Shown: positions 55,703 to 63,769 of the stretch, one piece after another
How positions within the stretch are numbered: the stretch's first letter is position 1
Layout of the letters: the number at the start of each line of letters is the position of its first letter
NCBI RefSeq assembly: GCF_003663825.1
Contig: NZ_RCCC01000001.1
Coordinates: 3,666,501-3,730,500 of the forward strand
Length of the DNA stretch: 64,000 nt
Origin: Acidovorax sp. 106
Lineage (GTDB): Bacteria; Pseudomonadota; Gammaproteobacteria; Burkholderiales; Burkholderiaceae_C
Direction of reading: 5' to 3'
The notes under the pieces: generated by a model
Seen by the model: only the letters and a program-made list of their open reading frames with translations
Database searches by the model: none
Told to the model about the DNA's origin: nothing
Program-made: the position numbers and the translations under genes

Positions 55703-56692
55703 TCAGCTCTTCATCAATTCGCGCAGCTTCAGTTTGTCGATGAGCACCGTCTCTTTTTGGTAGACGGTGTTCACATATTTTTCGTAGTCGGGGCCGTCCA
55801 GGTACAGCAGGGGGGCGTCGAGTTTGTCGATCACCGACTTGAACTCGGGGCTGGCCACCGCTTGCTTGAAGGCATCGCGCAGCTTGGCCGCGATGGCCGG
55901 GTCCAGGCCCTTGGGGGCGCCAATGCCGTTGGGCGCATCCACCACCACGTCGTAGCCCAGCTCGCGCAGGGTGGGCACGTCCTTGAAGCGGGCGGTGCGC
56001 AGCTCGCCCCAGGTGGCTAGCAGGCGCAGCTTGCCGGCTTCGACATGCGGCGCCCACGAGCTGGAGTCGGCCAGCGCATCCACATGGCCGCCCAGCACGC
56101 CCTGCAGGGCCTCAGCGCCTCCCTTGTAGGGCACGTGGTTGAGCGCAATGCCCGCCACGCTGGCGAACTCTTCCATGCCCACATGCGTGGCGCCGCCCAC
56201 ACCTGCATGGGCGTAGCTCACCTTGCCGGGGTTGGCTTTGGCGTGCGCCACAAAGTCCTTGAGTGTCTTGAACGGCGAGTTGGCAGGCACCGCAACGCCA
56301 AAGGTCTGGCCCGAGGTGCGCGCGATGTAGGTGAAGTCTTTGCGCGGGTCGGCCTGCAATGTGCCCAGCTGCGCAAAGCGTGTGACCGAGATGGGAATCT
56401 GGCCGATGGTGTAGCCATCGGCCTTGGCCGATGCCAGCGCCTTGGAGCCGATCATTCCCGAGGCACCCGCCTTGTTCTCCACCGCAATGCTCTGGCCCAG
56501 AATGCGAGCGGCCACCGTGCACAGCGCGCGCATCGACTGGTCGGCCGTGCCGCCCGCAGGCCAGGGGCAGATGAAGGTGATGGGGCGCTCAGGCCAGGTC
56601 TGGGCAGACAGGCGGCTGGAAGTGGCGGTCAGTGCGCTGGCGCTCAATGCGCCCAGCACAAGTTGGCGCCGCCCGATGCGGGGTGTTTGCAT
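55703..56692 (-). CDS. Bug/TctC-family periplasmic binding protein, second copy
   Basis: 329 residues. Signal peptide with RRQLVLGALSASALTATSSRLSAQ, then WPERPITFICPWPAGGTADQ, ENKAGASGMIGSKALASAKADGY and NHVPYKGGAEALQGVLGGH. ATG 56692 has GGAG 8-9 bp upstream. First gene of the sugar-acid cluster, divergent from the LysR gene. Probably delivers the cluster substrate. Confidence 0.92.
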   Translation of the reverse strand: MQTPRIGRRQLVLGALSASALTATSSRLSAQTWPERPITFICPWPAGGTADQSMRALCTVAARILGQSIAVENKAGASGMIGSKALASAKADGYTIGQIPISVTRFAQLGTLQADPRKDFTYIARTSGQTFGVAVPANSPFKTLKDFVAHAKANPGKVSYAHAGVGGATHVGMEEFASVAGIALNHVPYKGGAEALQGVLGGHVDALADSSSWAPHVEAGKLRLLATWGELRTARFKDVPTLRELGYDVVVDAPNGIGAPKGLDPAIAAKLRDAFKQAVASPEFKSVIDKLDAPLLYLDGPDYEKYVNTVYQKETVLIDKLKLRELMKS

Positions 56693-56729
56693 GTCTTGTC
56701 TCCGTGGGTCTTTTTGCTTTGTTGCATGC

Positions 56730-56755
56730 ATTGTTGAGAATTGCTGCATAACAAT
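56730..56755. promoter_or_regulatory. Candidate LysR operator between the Bug gene and the LysR gene
   Basis: ATTGTT (56730-56735) and AACAAT (56750-56755) form a dyad with a 14-bp centre in the 133-bp divergent region. Confidence 0.55.
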
Positions 56756-56825
56756 CCAATGAAAATATGGACTCTCTTCATTGCATTTAGGTTATGAAAA
56801 GAAAACTGAAGAAGGCACCTCATCC

Positions 56826-57758
56826 ATGGCCCAGATAGACCGCGTACTGCGCAGCAACCTCAAGCTGCGCCACCTGCAAATGCTGGTGGCGCTGGACCAG
56901 TTTCGGCACCTGGGCCGGGCGGCCGAATTCCTGTCGATCACGCAGCCTGCGGTCTCTAAAACCCTGGCCGAGATCGAGTCCATGTTTGGCTTGCCGTTGT
57001 TTGAGCGATCGACCCGGGGCACCGAGCCCACGGCGGCGGGCGACAGCGTGGTGCGCTTTGCCCGGTCGGTGCTGGCAGGGTTTGACCGCACGCGCGACGA
57101 AATTGCCGCCGAAGCCAGCGGCGCCATTGGCCGCACCAGCGTGGGCGCCATGGTGGCCGCCACGCCCGTGCTGCTGGCACCAGCGGTAGAGCGGCTCAAG
57201 GCCCGCTCCAGCCGCACCACGGTGTTGATTGACGAGGGCGACCTGACCCGCCTGCTGCCCAAGCTGCGCCTGGGTGAGCTGGACCTGTTTGTGGGTCGGC
57301 TGGAGCCTGGCTACGCCTCACCCGACCTGGAGACTGAAGCCCTGTTTGACGACCCCATGGCCGCTGTGGTGCACCCCAGCCACCCCCTGGCGGGCAAACG
57401 CAAGGTGCAGTGGGCCGACATTGCCGCACAGCCTTGTGTGATGCCGCCGCCCTGGGCGTCCCTGCGGGTCAAGCTGGAGCAGCAGTTTTTTGCCCACGAT
57501 CTGCTTCCGCCAGCGGATGTTGTCGAGTCAGCGTCTTTTCTGTCGCAGATCACCTTCTTGCAGCAGCGCGGCGCCGTGGCCTTCATGGCCCGCAGCGTGG
57601 CGGCGCACTTTGCACAGCAGGGCATGGTGGCAGTGCTCAAGCTGCCTGTACCGGTGGATTTGCCGCCCGTGGGCCTGATCACGCTGCGTGGCCAGCGGGT
57701 GACGCCGGTGACGGCGCAGTTGGTGGAGTGCTTGCGCGAGGTGGCGCGAGGCACTTAA
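56826..57758 (+). CDS. LysR-family regulator of the sugar-acid cluster
   Basis: 310 residues. HTH about 14-73 (LKLRHLQMLVALDQFRHLGRAAEFL, AVSKTLAEIE), then a LysR substrate-binding domain; the style is PcaQ/GbpR-like. ATG 56826 is preferred to an upstream TTG. Divergent from the second Bug gene, hence the likely activator of the cluster. Its last four bases overlap the convergent LysR gene. Confidence 0.9.
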   Translation: MAQIDRVLRSNLKLRHLQMLVALDQFRHLGRAAEFLSITQPAVSKTLAEIESMFGLPLFERSTRGTEPTAAGDSVVRFARSVLAGFDRTRDEIAAEASGAIGRTSVGAMVAATPVLLAPAVERLKARSSRTTVLIDEGDLTRLLPKLRLGELDLFVGRLEPGYASPDLETEALFDDPMAAVVHPSHPLAGKRKVQWADIAAQPCVMPPPWASLRVKLEQQFFAHDLLPPADVVESASFLSQITFLQQRGAVAFMARSVAAHFAQQGMVAVLKLPVPVDLPPVGLITLRGQRVTPVTAQLVECLREVARGT

Positions 57759-58636
57759 CCCGAAAACTCCGCCAGCAAGCCCAACACGCTCTGCACGGCG
57801 GGTGATGCCTGGTGGCGGTGCGCGATGGCCATCGGGCGCATGAGCTGGGGCCGCAGGTGGCGCACGTGCACGTCTGCCGCGTCTTGCTGGTCTTGCACTT
57901 CTTCCATGGGCAACAGCGCTGCGCACTGGCTGGCGGCTGCCAGGCTTTTGAGCGCGCCGGGGTAGCTCAATGCGAGGAAGGGGCGAGGGTGGTGCCCCGC
58001 CTGGCCAAACCAGCTCGCAATGAGCCCGTGCATCTGCGTAGCAGGGGCAAACGATGCCCAGCGGCGCGTGGCCAGCCAGTCGGGCGTGACGAACTCGGGG
58101 GCGTCCCATGCGGCGGGCAGCAGGGCCACCATGGGGTCTGTGCGCCAAGGCGTTTGGCGCACCTCGGGCACGGGGGGTTGCGGGCTGGCGACGATGCCTA
58201 TATCGAGCGTGCCCGCCTTGAGCCGCTGCACCGACTCGGCCGATCCCACGGCTTCAAGCCGGATTTCCACGCCCGGGCTGCGCTGGGCCAGGGCTTCGAG
58301 CATGCGCGGCAGTAGCCGGGTGCTGACCCCGGCCGACACGCCCACCCGCACCACGCCCTCGCGCCCGGATGCGCGGCGGCGCACCCGCTCTGCCAGGTCG
58401 TCTGCGGCCTGCAGCAACTGGCGGCCTTCTTGCACCAGCACTTCGCCTGCGGGCGTCAGCTCGGCCTGGCGGCGGCCACGCACCACCAGTTCTGCCTCCA
58501 GCCGCGACTCCAGTTCCTTGATGTGCAGGCTCACGGTGGGTGGCGCCAGGTGCAGCGCTTGTGCGGCCGCAGCGAAGGTGCCGAGGTCGGCAATGGCAAT
58601 CAGGGTTTGCAGCTGGTCGAGGTTCAGGTTGCGCAT
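57755..58636 (-). CDS. LysR-family regulator
   Basis: 293 residues. HTH about 4-62 (LDQLQTLIAIADLGTFAAAAQALHL, TVSLHIKELE). The 3' end overlaps the preceding LysR gene tail-to-tail by 4 bp. Upstream is a TTGAATT/AATTCAA dyad, but the region it would control holds only gene debris up to 59071, so its original target may have been lost or lies elsewhere. Confidence 0.9.
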   Translation of the reverse strand: MRNLNLDQLQTLIAIADLGTFAAAAQALHLAPPTVSLHIKELESRLEAELVVRGRRQAELTPAGEVLVQEGRQLLQAADDLAERVRRRASGREGVVRVGVSAGVSTRLLPRMLEALAQRSPGVEIRLEAVGSAESVQRLKAGTLDIGIVASPQPPVPEVRQTPWRTDPMVALLPAAWDAPEFVTPDWLATRRWASFAPATQMHGLIASWFGQAGHHPRPFLALSYPGALKSLAAASQCAALLPMEEVQDQQDAADVHVRHLRPQLMRPMAIAHRHQASPAVQSVLGLLAEFSG

Positions 58637-58660
58637 GGGCGTGACATCAGTATTTATGAA

Positions 58661-58681
58661 TTGAATTGTCAGTTAATTCAA
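58661..58681. promoter_or_regulatory. Inverted repeat upstream of the LysR gene
   Basis: TTGAATT (58661-58667) and AATTCAA (58675-58681) with a 7-bp centre, 25 bp before the LysR start. Plausible autoregulatory site. Confidence 0.5.
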
Positions 58682-58939
58682 CTTTACAGATGTTTGGCGC
58701 AGCGTGAGCATGCTGCTCCATGAAGCCACCTCCTTTGACGTCTTCCGCCGATCCCGCCCATCCCGTTCATCCCACCGAACAGGCCCCGCCGTCGGCAACC
58801 TCCTCGGGCCAAGCCCTGGCGCCACGCAGGCATTGGCTTGCAGGCGCTGTATGGCGGGGGTGGGTGGCATGCGCTGCGGCCACCTTGGCCCGGGCAGAGC
58901 AACGCGTCACCGCGCAATTTCGGGTGCCACCGGGTGGGG

Positions 58940-59071
58940 GATGAGGTTGCCATGGTGGCCGCGATACCCGTGCTGCGGGCATCGGCAGTGGATTGGCTGC
59001 CCGTGGGTCTCATCACATTGCAGGGGCAGCGGGCGATGCCGGTGGCGACGCGGCTGGCCAAGTGTTTTTGA
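58940..59071 (+). pseudogene. Relic of a LysR regulator C-terminus
   Basis: The plus-strand frame ending at 59071 reads EVAMVAAIPVLRASAVDWLP, VGLITLQGQRAMPVATRLAK and ends soon after. It aligns with the C-terminus of the LysR protein at 56826-57758 (GMVAVLKLPVPVDLPPVGLITLRGQRVTPVTAQLVECL). Nothing upstream of it encodes the rest, so this is a truncated remnant. The remainder of 58682-58939 shows no gene. Confidence 0.65.
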
Positions 59072-59084
59072 GCGATGTGCCGCC

Positions 59085-59113
59085 AAAAAAAAGCGCTGCC
59101 GAGGCAGCGCTTT
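59085..59113 (-). terminator. Rho-independent terminator of the MetQ-like gene
   Basis: On the minus strand AAAGCGCTGCC - TC - GGCAGCGCTTT followed by TTTTTT, 44 bp after the stop at 59157. Confidence 0.88.
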
Positions 59114-59156
59114 GTGCGGGGGGAGGAGGGGGCCGCAAGGCCACCTGCCCTGATCC

Positions 59157-59945
59157 TCAGAATGCGGGGATGATCGCGCCCTTGTACTTGTCCTGGATGA
59201 ACTTCTTCACTTCAGGCGTGTGCAGTGCTTTCACCAGCTTCTGGATGCTGGCATTGTTCGCACGGTCCTTGCGGGCGGCGATGAAGTTGGCGTAGTGCGA
59301 ATCGCCGGACTCCAGGAACAGCGCGTCCTTCGAGGGGTTCAGCTTGGCTTCGATGGCGTAGTTGGTGTTGATGAGGGAAAGGTCCACATCGTCCAGCGCG
59401 CGCGGCAGCAAGGCCGCTTCGAGCTGGCGGAACTTCAGGTTTCTGGGGTTCTTGACGATGTCGATCGGCGTGGCCGTGATGTTCTTGGGGTCCTTCAGCT
59501 CGATCAGGCCCTGGGACTGCAGCAGCAGCAACGCGCGGCCGGTGTTGGAGGGGTCGTTCGGGATGGCGATGAGGGCGCCCTCCTTGAGCTCGCTCACGGC
59601 CTTGATCCTCTTGGAGTAGGCACCGAAGGGCTCAATGTGCACTTTGCCATTCGGCACAGCGACGATGCTGCTCTTGCGGTCTTTGTTGTAGCTGTCCAGG
59701 TAGGGCTGGTGCTGGAAGTAGTTGGCGTCGAGCTGCTTGTCTTCCACGGCCGCGTTAGGCTGGATGTAGTCGCTGAATTCACGCACCTGCAGGTCGATGC
59801 CTTCGGCCTTGAGCTGGGGCTTCACGAAGTTCAGGATCTCGGCGTGCGGCACGGAGGACGCGGCCACCTTCAGGACCACGTCAGCGGCCTGAGCGCTCAG
59901 CGCCAGGGTGGCGATGGCCAGTGCGGAAAGGGCTTTCTTCAGCAT
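59157..59945 (-). CDS. metQ: MetQ/NlpA-family binding protein
   Basis: 262 residues. Signal peptide MLKKALSALAIATLALSAQA then the MetQ fold (LKVAASSVPHAEILNFVKPQLKAEGIDLQV, EFSDYIQPNAAVEDKQLDANYFQHQPYLD, IAIPNDPSNTGRALLLLQSQGLI, NTNYAIEAKLNP). Binds methionine or a related ligand for a MetNIQ-type importer. Unlike E. coli MetQ the signal ends without a lipobox Cys, so it is probably soluble. The ATPase and permease genes metN and metI are not in the window on either side. Confidence 0.85.
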   Translation of the reverse strand: MLKKALSALAIATLALSAQAADVVLKVAASSVPHAEILNFVKPQLKAEGIDLQVREFSDYIQPNAAVEDKQLDANYFQHQPYLDSYNKDRKSSIVAVPNGKVHIEPFGAYSKRIKAVSELKEGALIAIPNDPSNTGRALLLLQSQGLIELKDPKNITATPIDIVKNPRNLKFRQLEAALLPRALDDVDLSLINTNYAIEAKLNPSKDALFLESGDSHYANFIAARKDRANNASIQKLVKALHTPEVKKFIQDKYKGAIIPAF

Positions 59946-60110
59946 TGCAATGTGTCTTTCAAAGAGAGGAGATGACTTCCGGCGCTGGGGCCGGGCTGTT
60001 GCAAAGTTTAGTTCCCTGGTTTGGTACATCACAGGTTTTTATTCTCATATCGATATAACTAAGCGGTCCATTATTCTAATAAGTGCTTTTGTTAATTTGA
60101 GGCAAAAATT

Positions 60111-60160
60111 GGCCTCAGCGCTTATCACCAAAGCGCTAGAAGCTATGAAATTAGGAGCAT
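60111..60160 (-). repeat. GCTATTAA/AAGCGC-type repeat, inverted intergenic copy
   Basis: GGCCTCAGCGCTTATCACCA then AAGCGCTAGAAGCTATGAAATTAGGAGCA; both hairpins present, orientation opposite to the copy at 195. A fragment AATAAGTGCT at 60078 suggests a second eroded copy beside it. Confidence 0.75.
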
Positions 60161-60193
60161 TTTGTCGCGCGGCGGCAAGCGATGGACGGTGGC

Positions 60194-60697
60194 TTACCAG
60201 TACTGGGGGTAGCGCCCCGGGCGGGTCAGGTTGTTGTATAGCAGCGCGACCAGCACCAATACCACTGCGCCCGTGAGCGTGGGGAACCACAGAAAGTCCC
60301 ATGTGGGTTGCGCGAAAAAGATGATGACGGGGTTGGACCCTGCCGGTGGGTGCACGGTCCGCGTCCACATCATGACCGCAATGGCGGTGCCCACGGCCAA
60401 TGCCATGGCCCACCAATGCGGCCCCGCCCATTGCAGAAACACCAGGCCGATGAGCGAGCTTAAAAAGTGTCCCACCACGACATTGCGGGGCTGAGAAAAA
60501 GGCACGTCGGGAAAGCCAAACACCAGCACGCACGACGCGCCGAACGAGCCCAGGATGAGCGACAGCGCCCATTGTTGCCCTGCCAGTGCCACCGTGGCGA
60601 TGGCCAGGGCGCCCCCCAACCATGCCAGGGCGATGGCCCGCAGCGGTGGGCGGGTGGGCAAGGCGGCGCCCTGGCCCCTCAGTTTTTGGATCAGCAT
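60194..60697 (-). CDS. HPP-family membrane protein
   Basis: 167 residues with four to five TM helices and the family motif HPPAGSNP (TVHPPAGSNPVIIFF). HPP proteins are integral membrane proteins implicated in nitrite transport in cyanobacteria and plastids; role here unknown. ATG 60697 has AAGGAA 7 bp upstream. Divergent from a TetR regulator with two operators between them, so it is the likely regulated target. Confidence 0.87.
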   Translation of the reverse strand: MLIQKLRGQGAALPTRPPLRAIALAWLGGALAIATVALAGQQWALSLILGSFGASCVLVFGFPDVPFSQPRNVVVGHFLSSLIGLVFLQWAGPHWWAMALAVGTAIAVMMWTRTVHPPAGSNPVIIFFAQPTWDFLWFPTLTGAVVLVLVALLYNNLTRPGRYPQYW

Positions 60698-60728
60698 GTG
60701 GGGTTCCTTGTTATCACGGTATGTCCAT

Positions 60729-60752
60729 CATGTAGACAGATCTGTCTACATG
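60729..60752. promoter_or_regulatory. TetR operator 1 (24-bp perfect palindrome)
   Basis: Core TGTAGACAGATCTGTCTACA (60731-60750), extended by CA/TG on both sides. Lies between the divergent HPP and TetR genes. Confidence 0.88.
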
Positions 60753-60769
60753 GTTGAATGCTAGTCGTT

Positions 60770-60787
60770 GTAGACAGATTTGTCTAC
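60770..60787. promoter_or_regulatory. TetR operator 2
   Basis: GTAGACAGATTTGTCTAC: same 7-bp arms as operator 1, one central mismatch. It ends 10 bp before the TetR start codon; the centres of the two sites are 38 bp apart. Confidence 0.85.
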
Positions 60788-60797
60788 CATATGGTCC

Positions 60798-61418
60798 ATG
60801 ACACATCTGTTGATTGCTTTGCAAGGCAAAGACGCCGACCTGGCCGCGATGGGCGTGCGTGAGCGCATCCTGCACACTGCGCATGCGCTTTTCTACCGAG
60901 AGGGGATCCGCGCCACTGGCATTGACCGGATCATTGGAGAGGCCCATGTCACCAAGGTCACGTTCTACCGTCAGTTCCCTAGCAAGCATGATCTGGTGGC
61001 TGCCTACCTGGAGCATCGGCATGCCTTGTGGATGCAGTGGTTCAAGGGCGCTCTGGCGGATGCTCCACCTGATAGCGACTTTCCGTTGCAGTGCGTGCTG
61101 CGGGCGCTGCAAGCCTGGTTTGAGATGCCTGAATACCGGGGCTGCGCTTTTATCAATGGTGTGGCGGAGGCCGAGGGGCTGGGGCCCTGGGTCGTTGAGG
61201 CCTCGCTGCGCCACAAGCAGGACATGGCCGATGCGATTGCGGCTCGGTTGCCCTCAGGGCCTGCATTCACCGCCCTGGCGGATGCGGCGGCCATGGCGGT
61301 GGACGGTGCCATCGTCCGCGTGCAGATGACCAAGGAGCCCGCGCCAGCGCTGGCGGTGCTGCAGGGCATTTTGCGAGCGCTTTGGGGGGCTGCGTCTGCG
61401 CAGCAGGCGCATTATTGA
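60798..61418 (+). CDS. TetR-family regulator
   Basis: 206 residues. HTH about 20-65 (RERILHTAHALFYREGIRATGIDRIIGEAHVTKVTFYRQFPSKHDLV); the C-terminal ligand domain includes YRGCAFINGVAEA, typical of TetR_C_33-like proteins. ATG 60798; the frame is open from TTG 60780, but that would overlap operator 2. Represses itself and the HPP gene by inference from the twin palindromes. Confidence 0.9.
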   Translation: MTHLLIALQGKDADLAAMGVRERILHTAHALFYREGIRATGIDRIIGEAHVTKVTFYRQFPSKHDLVAAYLEHRHALWMQWFKGALADAPPDSDFPLQCVLRALQAWFEMPEYRGCAFINGVAEAEGLGPWVVEASLRHKQDMADAIAARLPSGPAFTALADAAAMAVDGAIVRVQMTKEPAPALAVLQGILRALWGAASAQQAHY

Positions 61419-61442
61419 GCAGACATCTTTGAACTGAAATAT

Positions 61443-61525
61443 CCGTTCGGGTTGAGCTTGTCGAAACCTTGCGCTGCGCTTCGACAGGCCTGTCCTGAGC
61501 CTGTCGAAGGGCTCAGCGCGAACGG
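61443..61525. repeat. CTTCGACAGGCTCAG dispersed repeat, copy 5 (compound hairpin)
   Basis: CCGTTCGGGTTGAGCTTGTC, then GCTTCGACAGGCCTGTCCTG, AGCCTGTCGAAGGGCTCAGC and GCGAACGG. Two opposed copies form a long hairpin after the TetR gene. Confidence 0.8.
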
Positions 61526-61647
61526 TTCAAGTAGGTCCGTGCCGGATCCTTGGTTAGTGCCCGCTGGTCAGTGGTTTGCGCAAGGCCAGCGGCAATCGCT
61601 GGCCGTAGCCGGAGCCGCCGGGTGGGCTGGCTGCGGCGGGTTTGGCT

Positions 61648-62736
61648 TCAACCCTTGGTAATCAAAGCCGCAATCGCCTCACCCACTTGCGTGGTGTTGG
61701 CCGTGCCTCCCAGGTCCGGCGTGCGTGGCCCTCCCTTGAGCGTCTCTTCGATCGCACCCACGATCGCATCGTGGGCCTGTCTCCCCGCACCCTGGCCTTG
61801 GGTGAGGAAGTCCAGCATCAGCGCCCCTGACCAGATCATCGCAATCGGGTTGGCAATGTTCTTGCCGTAGATGTCAGGCGCGGAGCCGTGCACGGGCTCG
61901 AACAGGCTGGGGAAGTTGCGCTCGGGGTTCAGGTTGGCCGATGGGGCCAGACCAATGGTGCCGGTGGTGGCCGGGCCCAGGTCACTGAGGATGTCGCCAA
62001 ACAGGTTGGTCGCCGCCACCACATCAAAGCGGCCGGGCTGCAGCACAAAGCGGGCGGTGAGGATGTCGATGTGCTGCTTGTCCAGGGTGATCTCGGGGTA
62101 GTCCTTGGCGACGTCGTCCGCCCTCTTATCCCACCAGGGCATGCTGATGGCGATGCCGTTGCTCTTGGTGGCCAGGGTGACGTGCTTTTTGGGGCGGCTT
62201 TGGGCCAGGTCGAAGGCGAACTTCAAGAGGCGGTTGGCGCCGTGGCGGGAGTAGACCGATTCCTGGATGACGATTTCCCGGTCGGTGCCCTCGTACATGA
62301 TGCCGCCGAGCGACGTGTATTCGCCTTCGGTGTTCTCACGCACCACGTAGTAGTCGATGTCGCCAGGCTTGCGGCCTGCCAGGGGGCAAGGCACGCCTTC
62401 AAACAAACGCACGGGGCGCAGGTTGATGTACTGGTCGAACTCGCGGCGGAACTTGAGCAGAGACCCCCACAGCGAGACATGGTCGGGCACGGTGGCGGGC
62501 CAGCCTACGGCGCCAAAGAAGATGGCGTCCATGCCCGAGAGCTGGGCTTTCCAGTCGTCGGGCATCATTTTTCCGTGCTGGGCGTAGTAGTCGCAGCTGG
62601 CCCACTCGAAGGTGTGCAGTTGCAGCTCAAAGCCAAAGCGGGCGGCGGCGGCCTCAATGGCGCGCAGGCCTTCGGGCATCACTTCTTTGCCGATGCCGTC
62701 TCCGGGCAATACGGCGATTTGGTAGGTTTTGGTCAT
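61648..62736 (-). CDS. Tartrate / D-malate dehydrogenase (isocitrate-isopropylmalate dehydrogenase family)
   Basis: 362 residues, NAD- and Mn/Mg-dependent. Family sequence: IAVLPGDGIGKEVMPEGLRAIEA, ATVPDHVSLWGSLLKFRREFDQYINLRPVR, VVRENTEGEYTSLGG, ATNLFGDILSDLGPATTGTIGLAPSANLNP and FEPVHGSAPDIYGKNIANP. The DHVSLWG stretch fits the tartrate dehydrogenase/DmlA branch, not LeuB. ATG 62736 has AGGAGA about 6 bp upstream. Divergent from a LysR gene, as dmlA is from dmlR in E. coli. Confidence 0.88.
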   Translation of the reverse strand: MTKTYQIAVLPGDGIGKEVMPEGLRAIEAAAARFGFELQLHTFEWASCDYYAQHGKMMPDDWKAQLSGMDAIFFGAVGWPATVPDHVSLWGSLLKFRREFDQYINLRPVRLFEGVPCPLAGRKPGDIDYYVVRENTEGEYTSLGGIMYEGTDREIVIQESVYSRHGANRLLKFAFDLAQSRPKKHVTLATKSNGIAISMPWWDKRADDVAKDYPEITLDKQHIDILTARFVLQPGRFDVVAATNLFGDILSDLGPATTGTIGLAPSANLNPERNFPSLFEPVHGSAPDIYGKNIANPIAMIWSGALMLDFLTQGQGAGRQAHDAIVGAIEETLKGGPRTPDLGGTANTTQVGEAIAALITKG

Positions 62737-62797
62737 AGGTCTCCTTGGGCAATCAAATGGGGCAGTGGCTGCATTTTTGGCGAGAACGCGCGCAAAT

Positions 62798-62824
62798 ACA
62801 ATCAGCGCTCTGTGGTCTGATTGT
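62798..62824. promoter_or_regulatory. LysR operator between the dehydrogenase and its regulator
   Basis: ACAATCAG (62798-62805) and CTGATTGT (62817-62824), perfect 8-bp arms with an 11-bp centre, ending 9 bp before the LysR start. Confidence 0.75.
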
Positions 62825-62833
62825 TTACACATC

Positions 62834-63769
62834 GTGCATAAAAACCCTTCGCCAGACGACCTGCGGGTGTTCACCGTGGTGGTGCGCAAAGCCAGCTTTG
62901 CCGAGGCTGCGCAAGAGCTGGGTGCCTCGCCCGCCTATGTCAGCAAGCGCATTCGCCTGCTGGAAGAAGACCTGGCCGTGAAACTGCTGCACCGCACCAC
63001 CCGCCGCGTGAGCGTGACAGAAGAGGGTGAGCGCGTGTTCCACTGGGCGCAGCGCATTCTGGACGACATGGACCAACTGCTGCAGGAGGTGGCCGTGACG
63101 CGCGCCGAGCCGCGTGGCCTGCTGCGGGTGAGTTGCAGCTTTGGCTTTGGCCGCAGCGTGGTGGCGCCGGTGCTGTCGCAGCTGGTGGAGCGCCACCCCA
63201 GCCTGCAGGTGCGGCTGGAGGTGTTTGACCGGCTGGTGGACGTGGCGGGCGAGGGGTTTGACCTGGATGTGCGTGTGGGCGATGAAATTGCCCCGCACCT
63301 GATTGCCCGCCGCCTGGCAGACAACCACCGCGTGCTGTGCGCCGCCCCGTCCTATCTGGCGCGGCGCGGCACGCCCCGCACGTTGGCCGAGTTGCCCAGC
63401 CACGACTGCCTGGTGATCAAGGAGCGCGACCACCCCTTTGGCGTATGGCGCTTGCGCCATGCGGGGCAGGAGCAGGCCGTGAAAGTGCGTGGCCCCTTGT
63501 CGGCCAACAATGGCGAGATGGTGGTGCAGTGGGCCGTGGACGGGCGTGGAATTGCGTTGCGCTCGCTGTGGGACGTGGGCCCGCTGCTGCAACGCGGCCA
63601 GTTGGTGCAGGTGCTGCCCGATTGGCAACAGGAGGCCAACATCTGGGCCGTGTACCCCACGCGGCTGGAGCGCTCGGCCAAGGTGCGGGTGTGTGTGGAG
63701 TTTTTGCAGGAGCAGTTTCGCTTCAGGCCCTGGGCTGCGGGCGTGGTGGCCGGGGAGGGCGGCGCATGA
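62834..63769 (+). CDS. LysR-family regulator (DmlR-like)
   Basis: 311 residues. HTH about 8-66 (DDLRVFTVVVRKASFAEAAQELG, AYVSKRIRLLEEDLAVKLLHRTTR), substrate-binding domain after 90 (GLLRVSCSFGFGRSVVAPVLS). GTG 62834 is chosen because it starts just before the HTH. Divergent from the tartrate/malate dehydrogenase; its stop overlaps the next start (ATGA). Confidence 0.9.
   Translation: MHKNPSPDDLRVFTVVVRKASFAEAAQELGASPAYVSKRIRLLEEDLAVKLLHRTTRRVSVTEEGERVFHWAQRILDDMDQLLQEVAVTRAEPRGLLRVSCSFGFGRSVVAPVLSQLVERHPSLQVRLEVFDRLVDVAGEGFDLDVRVGDEIAPHLIARRLADNHRVLCAAPSYLARRGTPRTLAELPSHDCLVIKERDHPFGVWRLRHAGQEQAVKVRGPLSANNGEMVVQWAVDGRGIALRSLWDVGPLLQRGQLVQVLPDWQQEANIWAVYPTRLERSAKVRVCVEFLQEQFRFRPWAAGVVAGEGGA

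Noticed and set aside
59946..60033. S-adenosylmethionine riboswitch before the MetQ-like gene
   Set aside because: The leader shows none of the conserved SAM riboswitch helices; too short and unstructured.
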